A DNA stretch of 64,000 bases from Rhodobacteraceae bacterium IMCC1335 (GCA_039640495.1 CP046864.1:2715001-2779000), one strand, 5' to 3'; numbered from the stretch's first letter, positions 43,704-52,689 are shown. Notes: a model not told the origin generated them from the sequence alone. Numbers and translations are program-made.

Positions 43704-43976
43704 TTAATCCCGTTTGTCTTTATGTTGATGGTACTTTGCCCACCAGCTCTGTTTTTCCAGCTCATAATTGATGCCAGCTAGTTCGCAAATGCGTTTCATT
43801 TGATCTCTGAACGCAGCAACTTCCACGGCGTCTTTGTATTGATTAACCAATTCAATATTGGCTTTATCAAAGGCAGTTAGCTCGTCCACCTTTATGGCTT
43901 TTCCAAGCTCTTTTGCTTTGGCTAATTCTGCCTTCAGCAGGTCAGTATTGAATTTGTCTTTTTTACTGGAGTACAT
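43704..43976 (-). CDS. 90-residue unknown helical protein
   Basis: A highly charged helical protein (LLKAELAKAKELGKAIKVDE ... MKRICELAGINYELEKQSWW). The leader GTGATAAATAACTGTGA lies about 10-30 bases before the ATG and is the same as that before the E1 gene at 11208. Not recognised. Confidence 0.6.
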   Translation of the reverse strand: MYSSKKDKFNTDLLKAELAKAKELGKAIKVDELTAFDKANIELVNQYKDAVEVAAFRDQMKRICELAGINYELEKQSWWAKYHQHKDKRD

Positions 43977-44074
43977 CTGTTTTTCCGTTCACAGTTATTT
44001 ATCACGGAGCGCTATTAATATAGCTAAAACAGTTGAAACCTTTGATTTCTCGAAAAGAGATCAAAAATTAAATA

Positions 44075-44575
44075 TTAGACTTCGATATGATGCGCACTTG
44101 GGGTATCGCTAGATACCTTTGAGATCACGTATTCTACCCACTCGTCCATATTCATACACTGCACATTCGCACCAAAACCGAATTTCATCCAAGCTTTTTC
44201 AAAATCATTCAGGTCCTGACGATTTCCAAAATAGATTTTACCGTTTGTTGCTTTGATAAAGTTTGCTTGGTTGCCTGTTTCTGTTTCCCAGAAATTCCAG
44301 TCAGCACAAGTGCTAATTTTTGCCAATTTATTTAGAGGCAAGTCATGCTTTAGACAAAAGCCAGAAATAGTCTGCATCAGTTTATTTAATTGAGACCTTT
44401 CTGAGCTTTCTATTTTCAACTTTGCATTGAGGTGAGATTGGGTCTCTCCATCTTCCAGTATTTCTTCGAATGTTAACAATACATCAAAGCTCAATAAATT
44501 TGGTGAGTTGCAAGATGAACCTTTAAAATTATGGTCCTGAGTGACTGTTTCTGTGTTTTTAACTGTTAGTACCAT
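44075..44575 (-). CDS. 166-residue unknown protein
   Basis: AAAGGAAAA ribosome site. Mixed composition with an N-terminal beta segment (FDVLLTFEEILEDGETQ), a central helix and FGNRQDLNDFEKAWMKFGFG near the C terminus; cysteines are scattered. Not recognised. Belongs to the leftward backbone genes of E2. Confidence 0.6.
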   Translation of the reverse strand: MVLTVKNTETVTQDHNFKGSSCNSPNLLSFDVLLTFEEILEDGETQSHLNAKLKIESSERSQLNKLMQTISGFCLKHDLPLNKLAKISTCADWNFWETETGNQANFIKATNGKIYFGNRQDLNDFEKAWMKFGFGANVQCMNMDEWVEYVISKVSSDTPSAHHIEV

Positions 44576-44730
44576 TTTGTTTTCCTTTGTAATTAAATGC
44601 CGTCATTGGCACACCCTTTTTAGCATGCCATGGTGCCCACGGTCTTCTGTCAGCGATTAAGGAGTTTGTTGGCTGATAGAAAAAAATTGATAGATTGGGA
44701 GCGAACCTGAGGAGCGCAAAGGCAACTTAA

Positions 44731-45507
44731 ATGAAGCGATTTTTCATCTCAAAGCATCCAACCTTTGGGAGCTACAAAAACCCAGTTGCTCATAAAATTG
44801 AGCAATCTCCATACTATTTTTGGTGGCTGGCTTTAACGCTCAACAAGGAATATTTGGCACTATGCGCTGGCGCTTCAGACTGTACCAAAGTCGAAGATAG
44901 CCCGTTGAAGCAGGTATTCGCCGACTTCGGTGAAGTTCGCTGCGACGGAGACAAATACAAAGCATTCGCAAACTGGTGGCGCAGAAAAGCCAACGATACC
45001 GAAACTATGGGTGAATACCTGTTCTCTGAGCCAGTAGCGGCAACAAAAGTAATGCTGGTAGACGATGCTGAGGCTGCAAAACAATCTGCTGATGATGTTA
45101 GCAGTCTTCTAATCAGTATCCCCAAAAACTTAACTCGCAAGCAAATCGACAAAGCTTTGGATAACATATTTCGCAAAGAGCTGTCATTTGAAAGAGGTAG
45201 GCAGACAAGGAACCCTGCACGTTCGAATGCTCGCTACAGCCTTACTAAACCAGCTAAAGCAGAGAGTTTAAAATCGGCTTTTGACATCATTGAAGCGGAG
45301 CGTGAAGCACTGGCTATTGGCAAGAAGTTATCTAACGTGCAGCTGGCAGACAAAGTGGGCTTAAAAGTAGAAATAAGTGAGGCAACACGAGCTGAACAAG
45401 ACGGCTTGGCTGAGTATGAAATCTATCTTTTATCCACCACTGTAAGTCGCAAAAAGAAGTTGGCTAAGACTGCCATAGCGAATGCAGCTAAAGGCATTTT
45501 TCCATGA
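44731..45507 (+). CDS. element backbone protein of the 'WW' family, E2 member 2
   Basis: 258 residues. It has QSPYYFWWLALTLNKEYLAL (about 29-48), FADFGEV, FANWWRR and YLFSEP in the same order as in the E1 protein at 10174, and a basic C terminus ending IANAAKGIFP. It lies near the distal end of E2, 90 bases before cytochrome b561. Two members in one element suggest distinct roles or a dimer of different subunits. Confidence 0.75.
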   Translation: MKRFFISKHPTFGSYKNPVAHKIEQSPYYFWWLALTLNKEYLALCAGASDCTKVEDSPLKQVFADFGEVRCDGDKYKAFANWWRRKANDTETMGEYLFSEPVAATKVMLVDDAEAAKQSADDVSSLLISIPKNLTRKQIDKALDNIFRKELSFERGRQTRNPARSNARYSLTKPAKAESLKSAFDIIEAEREALAIGKKLSNVQLADKVGLKVEISEATRAEQDGLAEYEIYLLSTTVSRKKKLAKTAIANAAKGIFP

Positions 45508-45596
45508 AAAAATTTAGATTTCTATGCAAATTTGTGCACACGGATGTAAAACAGATTCATCTTATTGATGAAGATTAAAGGGCGTTTGGGAAAACA

Positions 45597-46127
45597 ATGG
45601 ACGGTACAAACACAACAGCCAAAAGCACAAATTACAGCACTACAGCGAAAGTTTTTCACTGGGGTTTTGTCGTTTTATTCGCATATGGAATTGCCAAACA
45701 GGTTGATGACATAAGTCAGCTTGAAGATTTTGCTCTTCTTAGATTTGAACTCGTCTTCGCCACATTGTTGATTTTATTACTCGCCGTAAGATTTCTTTAC
45801 ATGACTAAAACACAAACCTCTTCCCTACCTGAGAAGACGTCCGCAATTCAGAAACTTGCAGCTAAGTTAGTACATTTAGGGATGTATGCATCCCTAACTA
45901 CAATAGCCCTTTCTGGTATCTTAATTGGGGGCATCTACTGGATGGAGATGAAAGAGGGTTTGCTCATTGAGGGCATAATAACCGTACACGAGCTAGCAGT
46001 CACAGCAAGCTATTGGCTCATAGGTTTACATATAGCAGCGGCAGTCTGTCATAGGTTCAAAAATGACGGCGTATGGAATTCAATGGTTCCTGTATGGAAA
46101 GAAACAGAAACCAAAAAAATTGAATAG
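45597..46127 (+). CDS. cytochrome b561-like membrane protein, copy 1
   Basis: 176 residues with four transmembrane helices. Conserved histidines (KVFHWGF, LVHLGMY, TVHELAV, GLHIAAAVCH) are arranged as heme b ligands of the cytochrome b561/CybB family. It would transfer electrons in the inner membrane. It lies 124 bases before tRNA copy 3, and a paralogue (about 70% identical) lies just after tRNA copy 4. Confidence 0.85.
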   Translation: MDGTNTTAKSTNYSTTAKVFHWGFVVLFAYGIAKQVDDISQLEDFALLRFELVFATLLILLLAVRFLYMTKTQTSSLPEKTSAIQKLAAKLVHLGMYASLTTIALSGILIGGIYWMEMKEGLLIEGIITVHELAVTASYWLIGLHIAAAVCHRFKNDGVWNSMVPVWKETETKKIE

Positions 46128-46250
46128 TTAGGAAAAACCCAATAAGTATCTTTATAGAACACACGAACCTTTCGTACACAAACTTGTACACAAAGATTTA
46201 ATACACAAGCAATATACTGATAGATAAGGAACAAATTTGATGTAGATTTA
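46128..46250. promoter_or_regulatory. distal arm of element E2, class B
   Basis: GTACACAAACTTGTACACAAA at about 46176-46196 and AATACACAAGC precede tRNA copy 3. This matches the class B motif at E2's integrase side and differs from class A arms. No GTGTTGAACAC. Confidence 0.6.
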
Positions 46251-46294
46251 TTGCAAATCCGTGTACACCGGTTCGATTCCGGTACCCGCCTCCA
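46251..46294 (+). other. attachment site: 3' end of tRNA-Cys(GCA), copy 3
   Basis: Identical 44-base tRNA-Cys 3' segment. The following AATAAAATCAAGCACTTAGC is the same as after copy 1, but not after copies 2 and 4. Separates E2 from E3. Confidence 0.93.
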
Positions 46295-46539
46295 ATAAAA
46301 TCAAGCACTTAGCCGCCTTTTTCCTCAAAAATTTCTTATACACAGGCGATACACAGTTTTCTGTGTATGTATGAACAGAATCACCGTGTTGAACACAGTG
46401 ATCGCAGTTGCAGTGTTTTCCAGCAATTTCTGCTCGCACGGCACTTTTCTACTGTTTGCCTGCAAAGATTTTGGAAACTCAGTAATTGCTGCTGCAAAGT
46501 TTCGTTTTCCTTTGAGACTTTTGATCGTACACTTAGTTT
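46295..46539. promoter_or_regulatory. integrase-proximal arm of element E3, class A
   Basis: Nearly identical to 2975-3219, with GATACACAG repeats and GTGTTGAACAC at 46386-46396. Holds the int promoter and presumed arm-type sites. Confidence 0.6.
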
Positions 46540-48069
46540 ATGAAGGAGACCAATAGAACCATCAAAGTCAGCGAACACATTCGACTGGATACCAGACCTG
46601 GCAGTGCAAAGTGGCAAGCACGGGTTAAATTGGCTGATGGCTCTTGGCATAGATTTTCTACCAAGACAGAAAGCCTAGAACGCGCCACTGAAGCCGCAAT
46701 GAAGTTTTTCTATACATCTGAAGACCGCCTTAAAAACAACCTGCCGCAAAGCACGCGCAAGTTTCGCAGAGTGGCTGAATTTGCACGAGACAGGATGCAA
46801 GAAGAACTGCGCTCAGGAAGCGGTCATATCGTATACAAAGATTATATCACTGCGCTCGACAAATATCTCATTCCATTCTTTGGTTCTTATGATGTGGCCA
46901 ATATCAATGCCAAAGCTTTGGTGGACTTTGGCAAGTGGCGCACAGAGCAGCTGGGACGCAAGGCGCATCACAGTACCATCAACACGCATAACACAGCACT
47001 CAACAGGGTGTTGGATGAAGCAGAGCAGCGTGGCTGGATCACGCATGCCATTCGCCCAAAGCCCATTAATGACGGTATTAAGACAGAAAGCCGCGGCAGC
47101 TTTACCAAAGAAGAGTACAAAACCATCTATGAGGCACTGAGATCGTTTCACAAGGCGTCTGACAATCCCAATACGCAGGCCACACGTGAAGTACTGCGCA
47201 ACTACGTGCTGATTCTTGCCAACACAGGCATGCGGCATGGGACTGAGGCTCTGAATCTCAAATGGAAAAACCTGCTGTGGATCAAAGAAGAGGATCAGAC
47301 CTATTTGGGGCTGTTTGTAGCGGGCAAAACGGGTCAGAGGCCATTAATAGCAAGGGATCGCGCTATTAGGCCCCTTGAGCGACAATTGGAGCTCAATCCC
47401 AATCTCAAGGGCAAAACACTAGATGAGGTGATTGAGAGCAAATGCGAAGAGTATGTATTTGTCACCCGCTACGGCGAGCGGGCAGCACGGCCCAACCTTT
47501 CGCGTAATTTTGAGACGCTGCTTAAGTCTCTCAAAATCGTATACGGCGCCGATGGTAAAAAGCGCACACTTTACAGCTGGCGACATTTCTACGCCACGTT
47601 GGATCTTCAGCGTGGCATCAGCACCCATGCTCTCAGCAGGCAGATGGGCAACAGCACGGGCGTGTTGGACCGTTTCTACTCAAAACTGTCGCCCTTCATG
47701 AACCCAGGTCTGCATTCAGGGCGGGATCAGCAGGAGCAGCGTAATGCAACAAAGACCGTCACAAAGCCGGCAAAGACAGCAACACAAGCCGTGGGCGACC
47801 GAGAGCTGCAAAAGGCGCAAGTTGCTAGTCCAACAGCGCCTGTGCAAGTTACAAGTGCTTCAGATCAACCTGCTGTCCTTAAAGCATCTGCGCATGAGAA
47901 AGCCTTCGATCTTTTTGACGCTGGCAAGCTGTCAGAAAAAGCTCTGCTGATTGCAGTTGGAGCAGAGCGAAGAGGGTTTGAGCTTGCTGAAGACTTACGC
48001 TTGCGCACGCTCACAGCTTTTGAAGACGGACGCCTTTCAGAAGATGCTATGATTAAACTGCTGAGTTAA
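46540..48069 (+). CDS. tyrosine integrase of element E3 (long form, 509 aa)
   Basis: Over 90% identical to the E1 integrase over 509 residues, including catalytic motifs GMRHGTE, SWRHFYAT and DRFYSK and the C-terminal tail. Differences cluster in the linker at about 402-445, where the Q/A/T-rich sequence has been reshuffled. The gene runs into a duplicated 3' end of the recombinase gene rather than the gene itself. Long near-identity with E1 makes homologous recombination between the two elements likely. Confidence 0.93.
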   Translation: MKETNRTIKVSEHIRLDTRPGSAKWQARVKLADGSWHRFSTKTESLERATEAAMKFFYTSEDRLKNNLPQSTRKFRRVAEFARDRMQEELRSGSGHIVYKDYITALDKYLIPFFGSYDVANINAKALVDFGKWRTEQLGRKAHHSTINTHNTALNRVLDEAEQRGWITHAIRPKPINDGIKTESRGSFTKEEYKTIYEALRSFHKASDNPNTQATREVLRNYVLILANTGMRHGTEALNLKWKNLLWIKEEDQTYLGLFVAGKTGQRPLIARDRAIRPLERQLELNPNLKGKTLDEVIESKCEEYVFVTRYGERAARPNLSRNFETLLKSLKIVYGADGKKRTLYSWRHFYATLDLQRGISTHALSRQMGNSTGVLDRFYSKLSPFMNPGLHSGRDQQEQRNATKTVTKPAKTATQAVGDRELQKAQVASPTAPVQVTSASDQPAVLKASAHEKAFDLFDAGKLSEKALLIAVGAERRGFELAEDLRLRTLTAFEDGRLSEDAMIKLLS

Positions 48070-48180
48070 AGCAACTCGACCGCCTCTTTCATTTGGTCTG
48101 CATTGACATCGATATATCTTTGAGTGGTCGAGATATGAGAATGACCCGCAAGTGCTGCAAGTAAGCACACACCCACTCCC
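48067..48180 (-). pseudogene. 3' end of a second copy of the minimal recombinase gene
   Basis: About 114 bases next to int repeat the last ~37 codons of the recombinase gene (reads to TTQRYIDVNADQMKEAVELL) and then stop at a junction. The complete gene lies 770 bases further on at 48950. The toxin-antitoxin pair at 48292 lies between the two copies, as if the junction region had been duplicated by the insertion. Confidence 0.85.
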
Positions 48181-48227
48181 TCTTTCATTTCATCTGCGGT
48201 TGAACCAATGTAGCAGTTCATTGATGC

Positions 48228-48254
48228 GATATTGATAGGTACCTATAAAATATC
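48228..48254. promoter_or_regulatory. toxin-antitoxin operator (imperfect palindrome)
   Basis: GATATT-GA-TAGGTACCTA-TAA-AATATC, a 27-base imperfect palindrome centred on TAGGTACCTA, lies 38 bases before the toxin start. A typical site for an autoregulating ribbon-helix-helix antitoxin. Confidence 0.55.
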
Positions 48255-48291
48255 ATTGGCAATGTGATGTCGTATGTGCTATCAATAGTGG

Positions 48292-48720
48292 ATGCAAGTT
48301 GTCCTTGATACTAACATCATTGTTGGAGCAATGTTGCGCGACGGCGGTGCCTCCCGTGCGGTGTTAAGGCTATGTTTGCAGGGTGAGGTGCAGCCTATAA
48401 TTGGGGTCGCCCTGTTTGCCGAGATGGAAGATGTGCTGTCACGCGAAGATTTGTTTCGCAATAGCAAGCTAACAACTGGGGAACGGCAAGACCTATTTGC
48501 GGCGTTCTTGAGTGTGACCCAATGGGTGCCGATTTATTACACGTGGCGGCCAAACTTGCGCGATGAAGCTGATAACCATGTTGTTGATTTGGCGATAGCA
48601 GGTAATGCGGAATACATAATCACGCAAAATATACGAGACTTTGCGAGTATGGATCTTAAGTTCCCAGCTCTAACACTGGCTACAGCTGCGACATTTATGG
48701 AAACCTGGAGGAAAGAATGA
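48292..48720 (+). CDS. PIN-domain toxin (VapC-like, COG1569 type)
   Basis: 142 residues: VVLDTNIIVGAML (first Asp), EMEDVLSRED and DEADNHVVDLAIAGNAEYI (acidic cluster), then TQNIRDF: the PIN ribonuclease layout. It would cut RNA to arrest growth. It precedes and overlaps its antitoxin (ATGA), the reverse of the usual gene order but common in this PIN subgroup. Inserted between the duplicated recombinase ends. Confidence 0.88.
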   Translation: MQVVLDTNIIVGAMLRDGGASRAVLRLCLQGEVQPIIGVALFAEMEDVLSREDLFRNSKLTTGERQDLFAAFLSVTQWVPIYYTWRPNLRDEADNHVVDLAIAGNAEYIITQNIRDFASMDLKFPALTLATAATFMETWRKE

Positions 48721-48941
48721 GCGTTGTTACGTTACGATTGCCAAAGGATCAGCATCAACGATTGAAGGCGATGGCGCAGTCACGCGGCATCAGTTTAAAC
48801 AAGTTGTTTGAACAATTGACTGCGCAAGCTTTAACAGAAAATGACATCGAACTTCGGTATCGCCGCATGGCTGCAACCGGTTCTGCTGAACGGGGCTTAG
48901 AGCTGCTGGATAAGTTAGATCGCTTTGAGCGAGAACAATGA
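48717..48941 (+). CDS. ribbon-helix-helix antitoxin
   Basis: 74 residues: a beta strand (VVTLRLPKDQHQRLKAM) and helix (SLNKLFEQLTAQALTEND) of the RHH fold, then a toxin-binding tail. Coupled to the PIN toxin by ATGA overlap. Ends eight bases before the convergent recombinase gene. Confidence 0.85.
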   Translation: MSVVTLRLPKDQHQRLKAMAQSRGISLNKLFEQLTAQALTENDIELRYRRMAATGSAERGLELLDKLDRFEREQ

Positions 48942-48949
48942 TCCTTATT

Positions 48950-49516
48950 TTAAAGCAGCTCGACAGCCTCTTTCATCTGATCTGCATTAACATCAATGTA
49001 TCTCTGAGTGGTGGAGATATGCGAATGTCCGGCGAGAGCTGCTAGCAAGCGCACGCCGACGCCTTTGTTTGCTAAGCGTGTGATGTAAGTCCTGCGCCCT
49101 GAGTGGCTGGACGCATCCTTTAGCCCACAGGCCTTGTAAATGTCGAGGAACAGCTGACACATGGTGTTGGCAGAGAAGTGACCACCTTTTTGGCTCTCAA
49201 AAAGCGCACGATCTAAGTTCCCTAGGTTTTTGTCTAGCCCATAATCGTCGAGTGCTTTTGCGAGACGTTTGTTTATGAACACGCTGCGCCGCTGCCCCCC
49301 TTTGGTTTGATCACTTTCAAGTGTAAACTGCTCACGCACACGACCTTCGGCATCAAACATGTCACCCAATTTAAGTGCAGCTATTTCTTTAGCACGAAGT
49401 CCCGCAAAAAAGCTTACCATGAAGATGGCTGTGTCACGATTGGCGTGCCGTCTTGTGCGACAGTAGTTTAGAACTTTGCGAAACTGGGCTTCATTCAGTG
49501 TCTGTGCATGTCTCAT
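48950..49516 (-). CDS. minimal tyrosine recombinase (188 aa), E3
   Basis: Over 90% identical to the E1 recombinase, with Arg41, Lys72, His138/Arg141, His164 and Tyr173 all present. Upstream lies the conserved control region. Separated from int by the toxin-antitoxin pair and the partial copy of its own 3' end. Confidence 0.9.
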   Translation of the reverse strand: MRHAQTLNEAQFRKVLNYCRTRRHANRDTAIFMVSFFAGLRAKEIAALKLGDMFDAEGRVREQFTLESDQTKGGQRRSVFINKRLAKALDDYGLDKNLGNLDRALFESQKGGHFSANTMCQLFLDIYKACGLKDASSHSGRRTYITRLANKGVGVRLLAALAGHSHISTTQRYIDVNADQMKEAVELL

Positions 49517-49830
49517 AGCGTAATACCCTCAAATCTCATCTTCTCGCTATAAACACTATAAAGTCTGAGGTTTGGGTTGGGCGACCGGTTTCTGCTCAAA
49601 GAAACACTTTATTTTAAAAGGCCAATTCGGCCAAAATCTCATGTTTTGTTTGGATTAAATACAAATCGTGAGATTTGATTTTGACATAACTTGAGGTGCT
49701 GCTGCATACATAAATAAAATCAATAACTTACGCGATAATCTCATATAATGCACATTTCATGAGATTTCGGACGCTGTCGTTCAGCTTATCCGAGCATCCA
49801 CGCAGCATTGAACTTGTGTTCAAATAATCA
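49517..49830. promoter_or_regulatory. conserved dyad-rich control region upstream of the minimal recombinase, E3
   Basis: Same block as 5313-5628, including GCTATAAACACTATAAAGTC, the GGCC hairpin and the loose AAAATCTCAT/CGTGAGATTT dyad. The second dyad is decayed in its spacer but keeps TAATCTCAT and CATGAGATT. Similarity ends sharply after TTCAAATAATCATA, where the E3 cargo starts. Confidence 0.65.
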
Positions 49831-49954
49831 TAATAGCTCTTAGAGAATTTATGTGCAATTTTTTGCATGCTTTGCGGCCCTTGCGAAACTGAGCAGAAAG
49901 ACCATGTATAATGTTTGAAAACACGAACTTTTCCCTGGATCTATGGTGCATGGC

Positions 49955-50974
49955 ATGAAAGTCTTAGTCACAGGTGGTGCAGGGTACATTGGCAGTCATA
50001 CATGCCTGGAGCTGTTAAGGTCCGGTCATGACGTCGCGGTCGTGGATAGTCTTTACAATGGAAATGAGGAGGCGTTGGCAAGAGTTCAACGATTATCGAA
50101 CCGCACTCTTGAATTTAGCCAGTGTGATGTGCGGGATGTGCATGCCCTCGATGGAATTTTTGATCAATTCAAACCAGATGCTGTTATTCATTTTGCTGGC
50201 TTAAAGGCAGTTGGTGAAAGTGTCTCCGAGCCAGAGCGATACTATGATGTCAACGTTGGAGGAACTGCAACATTGCTGGGGGTGATGGAACGAGCAGACT
50301 GTTCCAATATTGTCTTTTCTTCTTCCGCGACTGTATATGGCGAGCCCCAATACTTACCGTGTGACGAAAATCATCCGTTGAGCCCAATTAATCCTTATGG
50401 CCGCACCAAACTCATGGGAGAAAATTTATTACAAGACTGGTCAAATGCGAAGCAAGGGAGACATGCAGTCGCATTGAGATACTTCAACCCTGTTGGCGCA
50501 GATGCCTCGGGTCTCATCGGCGAAGATCCGAACGGTATCCCAAACAACCTCATGCCATTTATTTCCCAGGTTGCGGTAGGTCGGAGAGAATGCTTGCAAG
50601 TGTTTGGTGATGACTACGAGACAATAGATGGAACAGGGGTACGAGACTACATCCACGTCGTAGATCTTTCACAGGCTCATGTTGCAGCAGTGGAACAAAT
50701 CTACAATCTTCAAATTTTTGAAGCGATAAACATTGGTACTGGCGAGGGGTTTTCAGTCTTGCAGATGGTAAAAGAATTTGAAAATCAATCAGGCAAGACT
50801 GTAAGGTACAAAATTGGTCCACGCCGACCCGGAGATGCACCCGCTGTATGGGCTGAAGCTTTTAAAGCATTTGATATACTTGGATTTAAAGCAACACGTG
50901 GAATAGTCGAAATGTGCAAAGATACATGGCGTTGGCAGAGTTCAAATCCGACAGGGTTCTCGGAAAATCAGTAA
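49955..50974 (+). CDS. galE: UDP-glucose 4-epimerase
   Basis: 339 residues from the ATG at 49955 (MKVLVTGGAGYIGSHTCLEL); the 49943 start adds four residues. The NAD loop GGAGYIG, SSSATVYG and catalytic YGRTK (about 149-153) are intact. It interconverts UDP-glucose and UDP-galactose for surface polysaccharide. First cargo gene of E3, as the galU remnant is of E1. The stop is followed in the same frame by a headless HicB gene. Confidence 0.93.
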   Translation: MKVLVTGGAGYIGSHTCLELLRSGHDVAVVDSLYNGNEEALARVQRLSNRTLEFSQCDVRDVHALDGIFDQFKPDAVIHFAGLKAVGESVSEPERYYDVNVGGTATLLGVMERADCSNIVFSSSATVYGEPQYLPCDENHPLSPINPYGRTKLMGENLLQDWSNAKQGRHAVALRYFNPVGADASGLIGEDPNGIPNNLMPFISQVAVGRRECLQVFGDDYETIDGTGVRDYIHVVDLSQAHVAAVEQIYNLQIFEAINIGTGEGFSVLQMVKEFENQSGKTVRYKIGPRRPGDAPAVWAEAFKAFDILGFKATRGIVEMCKDTWRWQSSNPTGFSENQ

Positions 50975-50986
50975 AGTAGGTACGGT

Positions 50987-51331
50987 TTGTGGTTTCCCGA
51001 CGTGGAGGGATGCTTTTCAGCAGCAGATCGTGAAGAAGATATTATTAGTAACGCAATTGAAGCGCTACTACTGCACCTTGAAGATGAGGTGCAGCCACAT
51101 GCACGACAGGTACATGAGATCGCGAGTGACCCTTCAGTTGCTCAAGAACTCGCGTCCGGCTCATATCTTATTGCAGTGCCACTCGTGACGGCGAAAAATC
51201 GCTCGGTACGGGTCAACTTAAGTTTAGACAAAGGCATTGTGGAGGCCATCGATGCTGCGGCTCGATTGCGGGGGCTGTCTCGGTCGGGCTTTTTGGCAGA
51301 AGCTGCGCAAAATGAAATCAGAGGCCGTTGA
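50987..51331 (+). pseudogene. HicB-type antitoxin lacking its N terminus
   Basis: The HicB core is clear (WFPDVEGCFSAADREEDIIS), followed by a C-terminal ribbon-helix-helix (VRVNLSLDKGIVEAIDAAAR, RSGFLAEAA). The first beta strand (about 15 residues) is missing and the frame begins right after the galE stop, in phase with it. A TTG at 50987 is the only start. The HicA toxin gene is absent. Confidence 0.75.
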
Positions 51332-51420
51332 CCATTTTTTACGTGAATTTTGCTGAGATTTTGCACGCGTATTTTGACTTACACGTGTCCTATCGATGGG
51401 TGCCTTTCCTAAACCTAAAT

Positions 51421-51699
51421 TTATAAAGCCTGCTTGAGGTCTCGATAGAAATTCTCATCAGAGCCGAGGGCAAGGAGCGAAAGCGTCAAAACTTCATCTT
51501 CATAGCTGTAAGCCAAAAGGTTTAGCTGATTTACTATTTTAAATTTGTAGACGCGGACGTCTCCTAGATCTCCAGACTTAAGATCACCAATGAGTGGGTC
51601 CTGAATGAGCAGCTGTACTGCCTTGTCCAAATCTGCCTTCTGGTTGGCGTGTAGTTTTTTTACGGATTTCGCAAACTGCCGAGACTGGAGGACTTTCAT
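51421..51699 (-). CDS. RelE/ParE-family toxin
   Basis: 92 residues: MKVLQSRQFAKSVKKLHANQ, then GDLGDVRVYKFKIVNQLNLL and YSYEDEVLTLSLLALGSDEN: the RelE/ParE fold. The antitoxin gene lies three bases upstream. It would inhibit translation or gyrase; which is not readable from the sequence. Confidence 0.82.
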   Translation of the reverse strand: MKVLQSRQFAKSVKKLHANQKADLDKAVQLLIQDPLIGDLKSGDLGDVRVYKFKIVNQLNLLAYSYEDEVLTLSLLALGSDENFYRDLKQAL

Positions 51700-51702
51700 G
51701 CT

Positions 51703-51921
51703 TTATCCAAACTTGTAAGACGTCACATCACCACTGAGAACTTCGCGCTGCGCCAATAGGATCTCTTTAATAAAGCTGTACGGTAAATCAGGGTTCTCTT
51801 CTGAGATTTTCCCAATTGTCGACCAGTATTCGATCTGCTTGGCTGTTGAGCGATGGTACACATCGCCATAGTGGCGGGCTTGTTTAATCAGCTCATCAGA
51901 TAGTTTTACGGATTGGGGCAT
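51703..51921 (-). CDS. ParD-like antitoxin
   Basis: 72 residues from the ATG at 51921, which has an AGGAAA site; a longer frame lacks one. The start MPQSVKLSDELIKQARHYGD and the RSTAKQIEYWSTIGK motif identify the ParD-like antitoxin family. Antitoxin first, toxin second, three bases apart. Confidence 0.82.
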   Translation of the reverse strand: MPQSVKLSDELIKQARHYGDVYHRSTAKQIEYWSTIGKISEENPDLPYSFIKEILLAQREVLSGDVTSYKFG

Positions 51922-52139
51922 GTAAATTTCCTGTGTACCATTATGTCGCAAAAAGTTGCAAAATGCAACGTTGGTATAATCTGCGCTCAGATGAAAATCT
52001 GGTAGTTTAACTAAACGATTTGATAATCTGTCCTTTTTGGGGTGGCGTGAATGTACACAGTCCACTCACTTGACAAATATTGCCAAAATAGTTAACAGAC
52101 TTTGCCATTCAATTCACAGTCAAGGTAGGAGGCATCCCT

Positions 52140-52382
52140 ATGGCGACAATGAATATCTCGCTCCCGGATCCAATGAAAAATTGGATTGAGGAGCACCTAA
52201 AGGACGGAACGTTTAGCAATAGTAGTGATTATCTGCGACATCTCATCCGAAAGGATCAAGAGCGCACATTTGCTATCAAAATGCTACAGTTGGAAATCGA
52301 AAAAGGCATACAAAGCGGTGAGCCGGAACCTTTTGATTTAGCGACCTTTAAAAATAGGATGAAAGAAAAATATGTCCGATAA
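52140..52382 (+). CDS. parD: ParD-type antitoxin
   Basis: 80 residues: ATMNISLPDPMKNWIEEHL and SNSSDYLRHLIRKDQE are the ribbon-helix-helix of ParD; the acidic C-terminal tail binds toxin. GTAGGAGG ribosome site and a TTGACA promoter element near 52070. Overlaps the toxin gene by 11 bases. Confidence 0.88.
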   Translation: MATMNISLPDPMKNWIEEHLKDGTFSNSSDYLRHLIRKDQERTFAIKMLQLEIEKGIQSGEPEPFDLATFKNRMKEKYVR

Positions 52383-52689
52383 AAAAATCTCGGAATATTT
52401 ACTTACACCCCAGGCAGAAAAAGATTTAGAAGACATTTGGTTTTATTCTTATCAGACATGGTCTGAACACCAAGCGGATCGGTACGTTGAAATTTTAGAA
52501 GATACCTTTGTCCATTTATCCTTCATGCCAGAGCAAGCGCGTGAACTATTAGAGTTTAACCCGCCTGTGCGCATTTTTCCATGTGCAAAACATATTATCG
52601 TTTACCGAATTGACGCACAGGCTATTGTCATATTGAGAGTGTTAGGAGCGAAGCAAGATTGGATAACAATCCTACACAGCTTAGAATAG
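52372..52689 (+). CDS. parE: ParE-type toxin
   Basis: 105 residues with the ParE pattern: YLLTPQAEKDLEDIWFYSYQ, ADRYVEILEDTF, and a C-terminal HIIVYRIDAQAIVILRVLGA strand pair. ParE toxins poison DNA gyrase. It ends 239 bases before the last tRNA-Cys fragment and probably stabilises E3. Confidence 0.9.
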   Translation: MSDKKISEYLLTPQAEKDLEDIWFYSYQTWSEHQADRYVEILEDTFVHLSFMPEQARELLEFNPPVRIFPCAKHIIVYRIDAQAIVILRVLGAKQDWITILHSLE

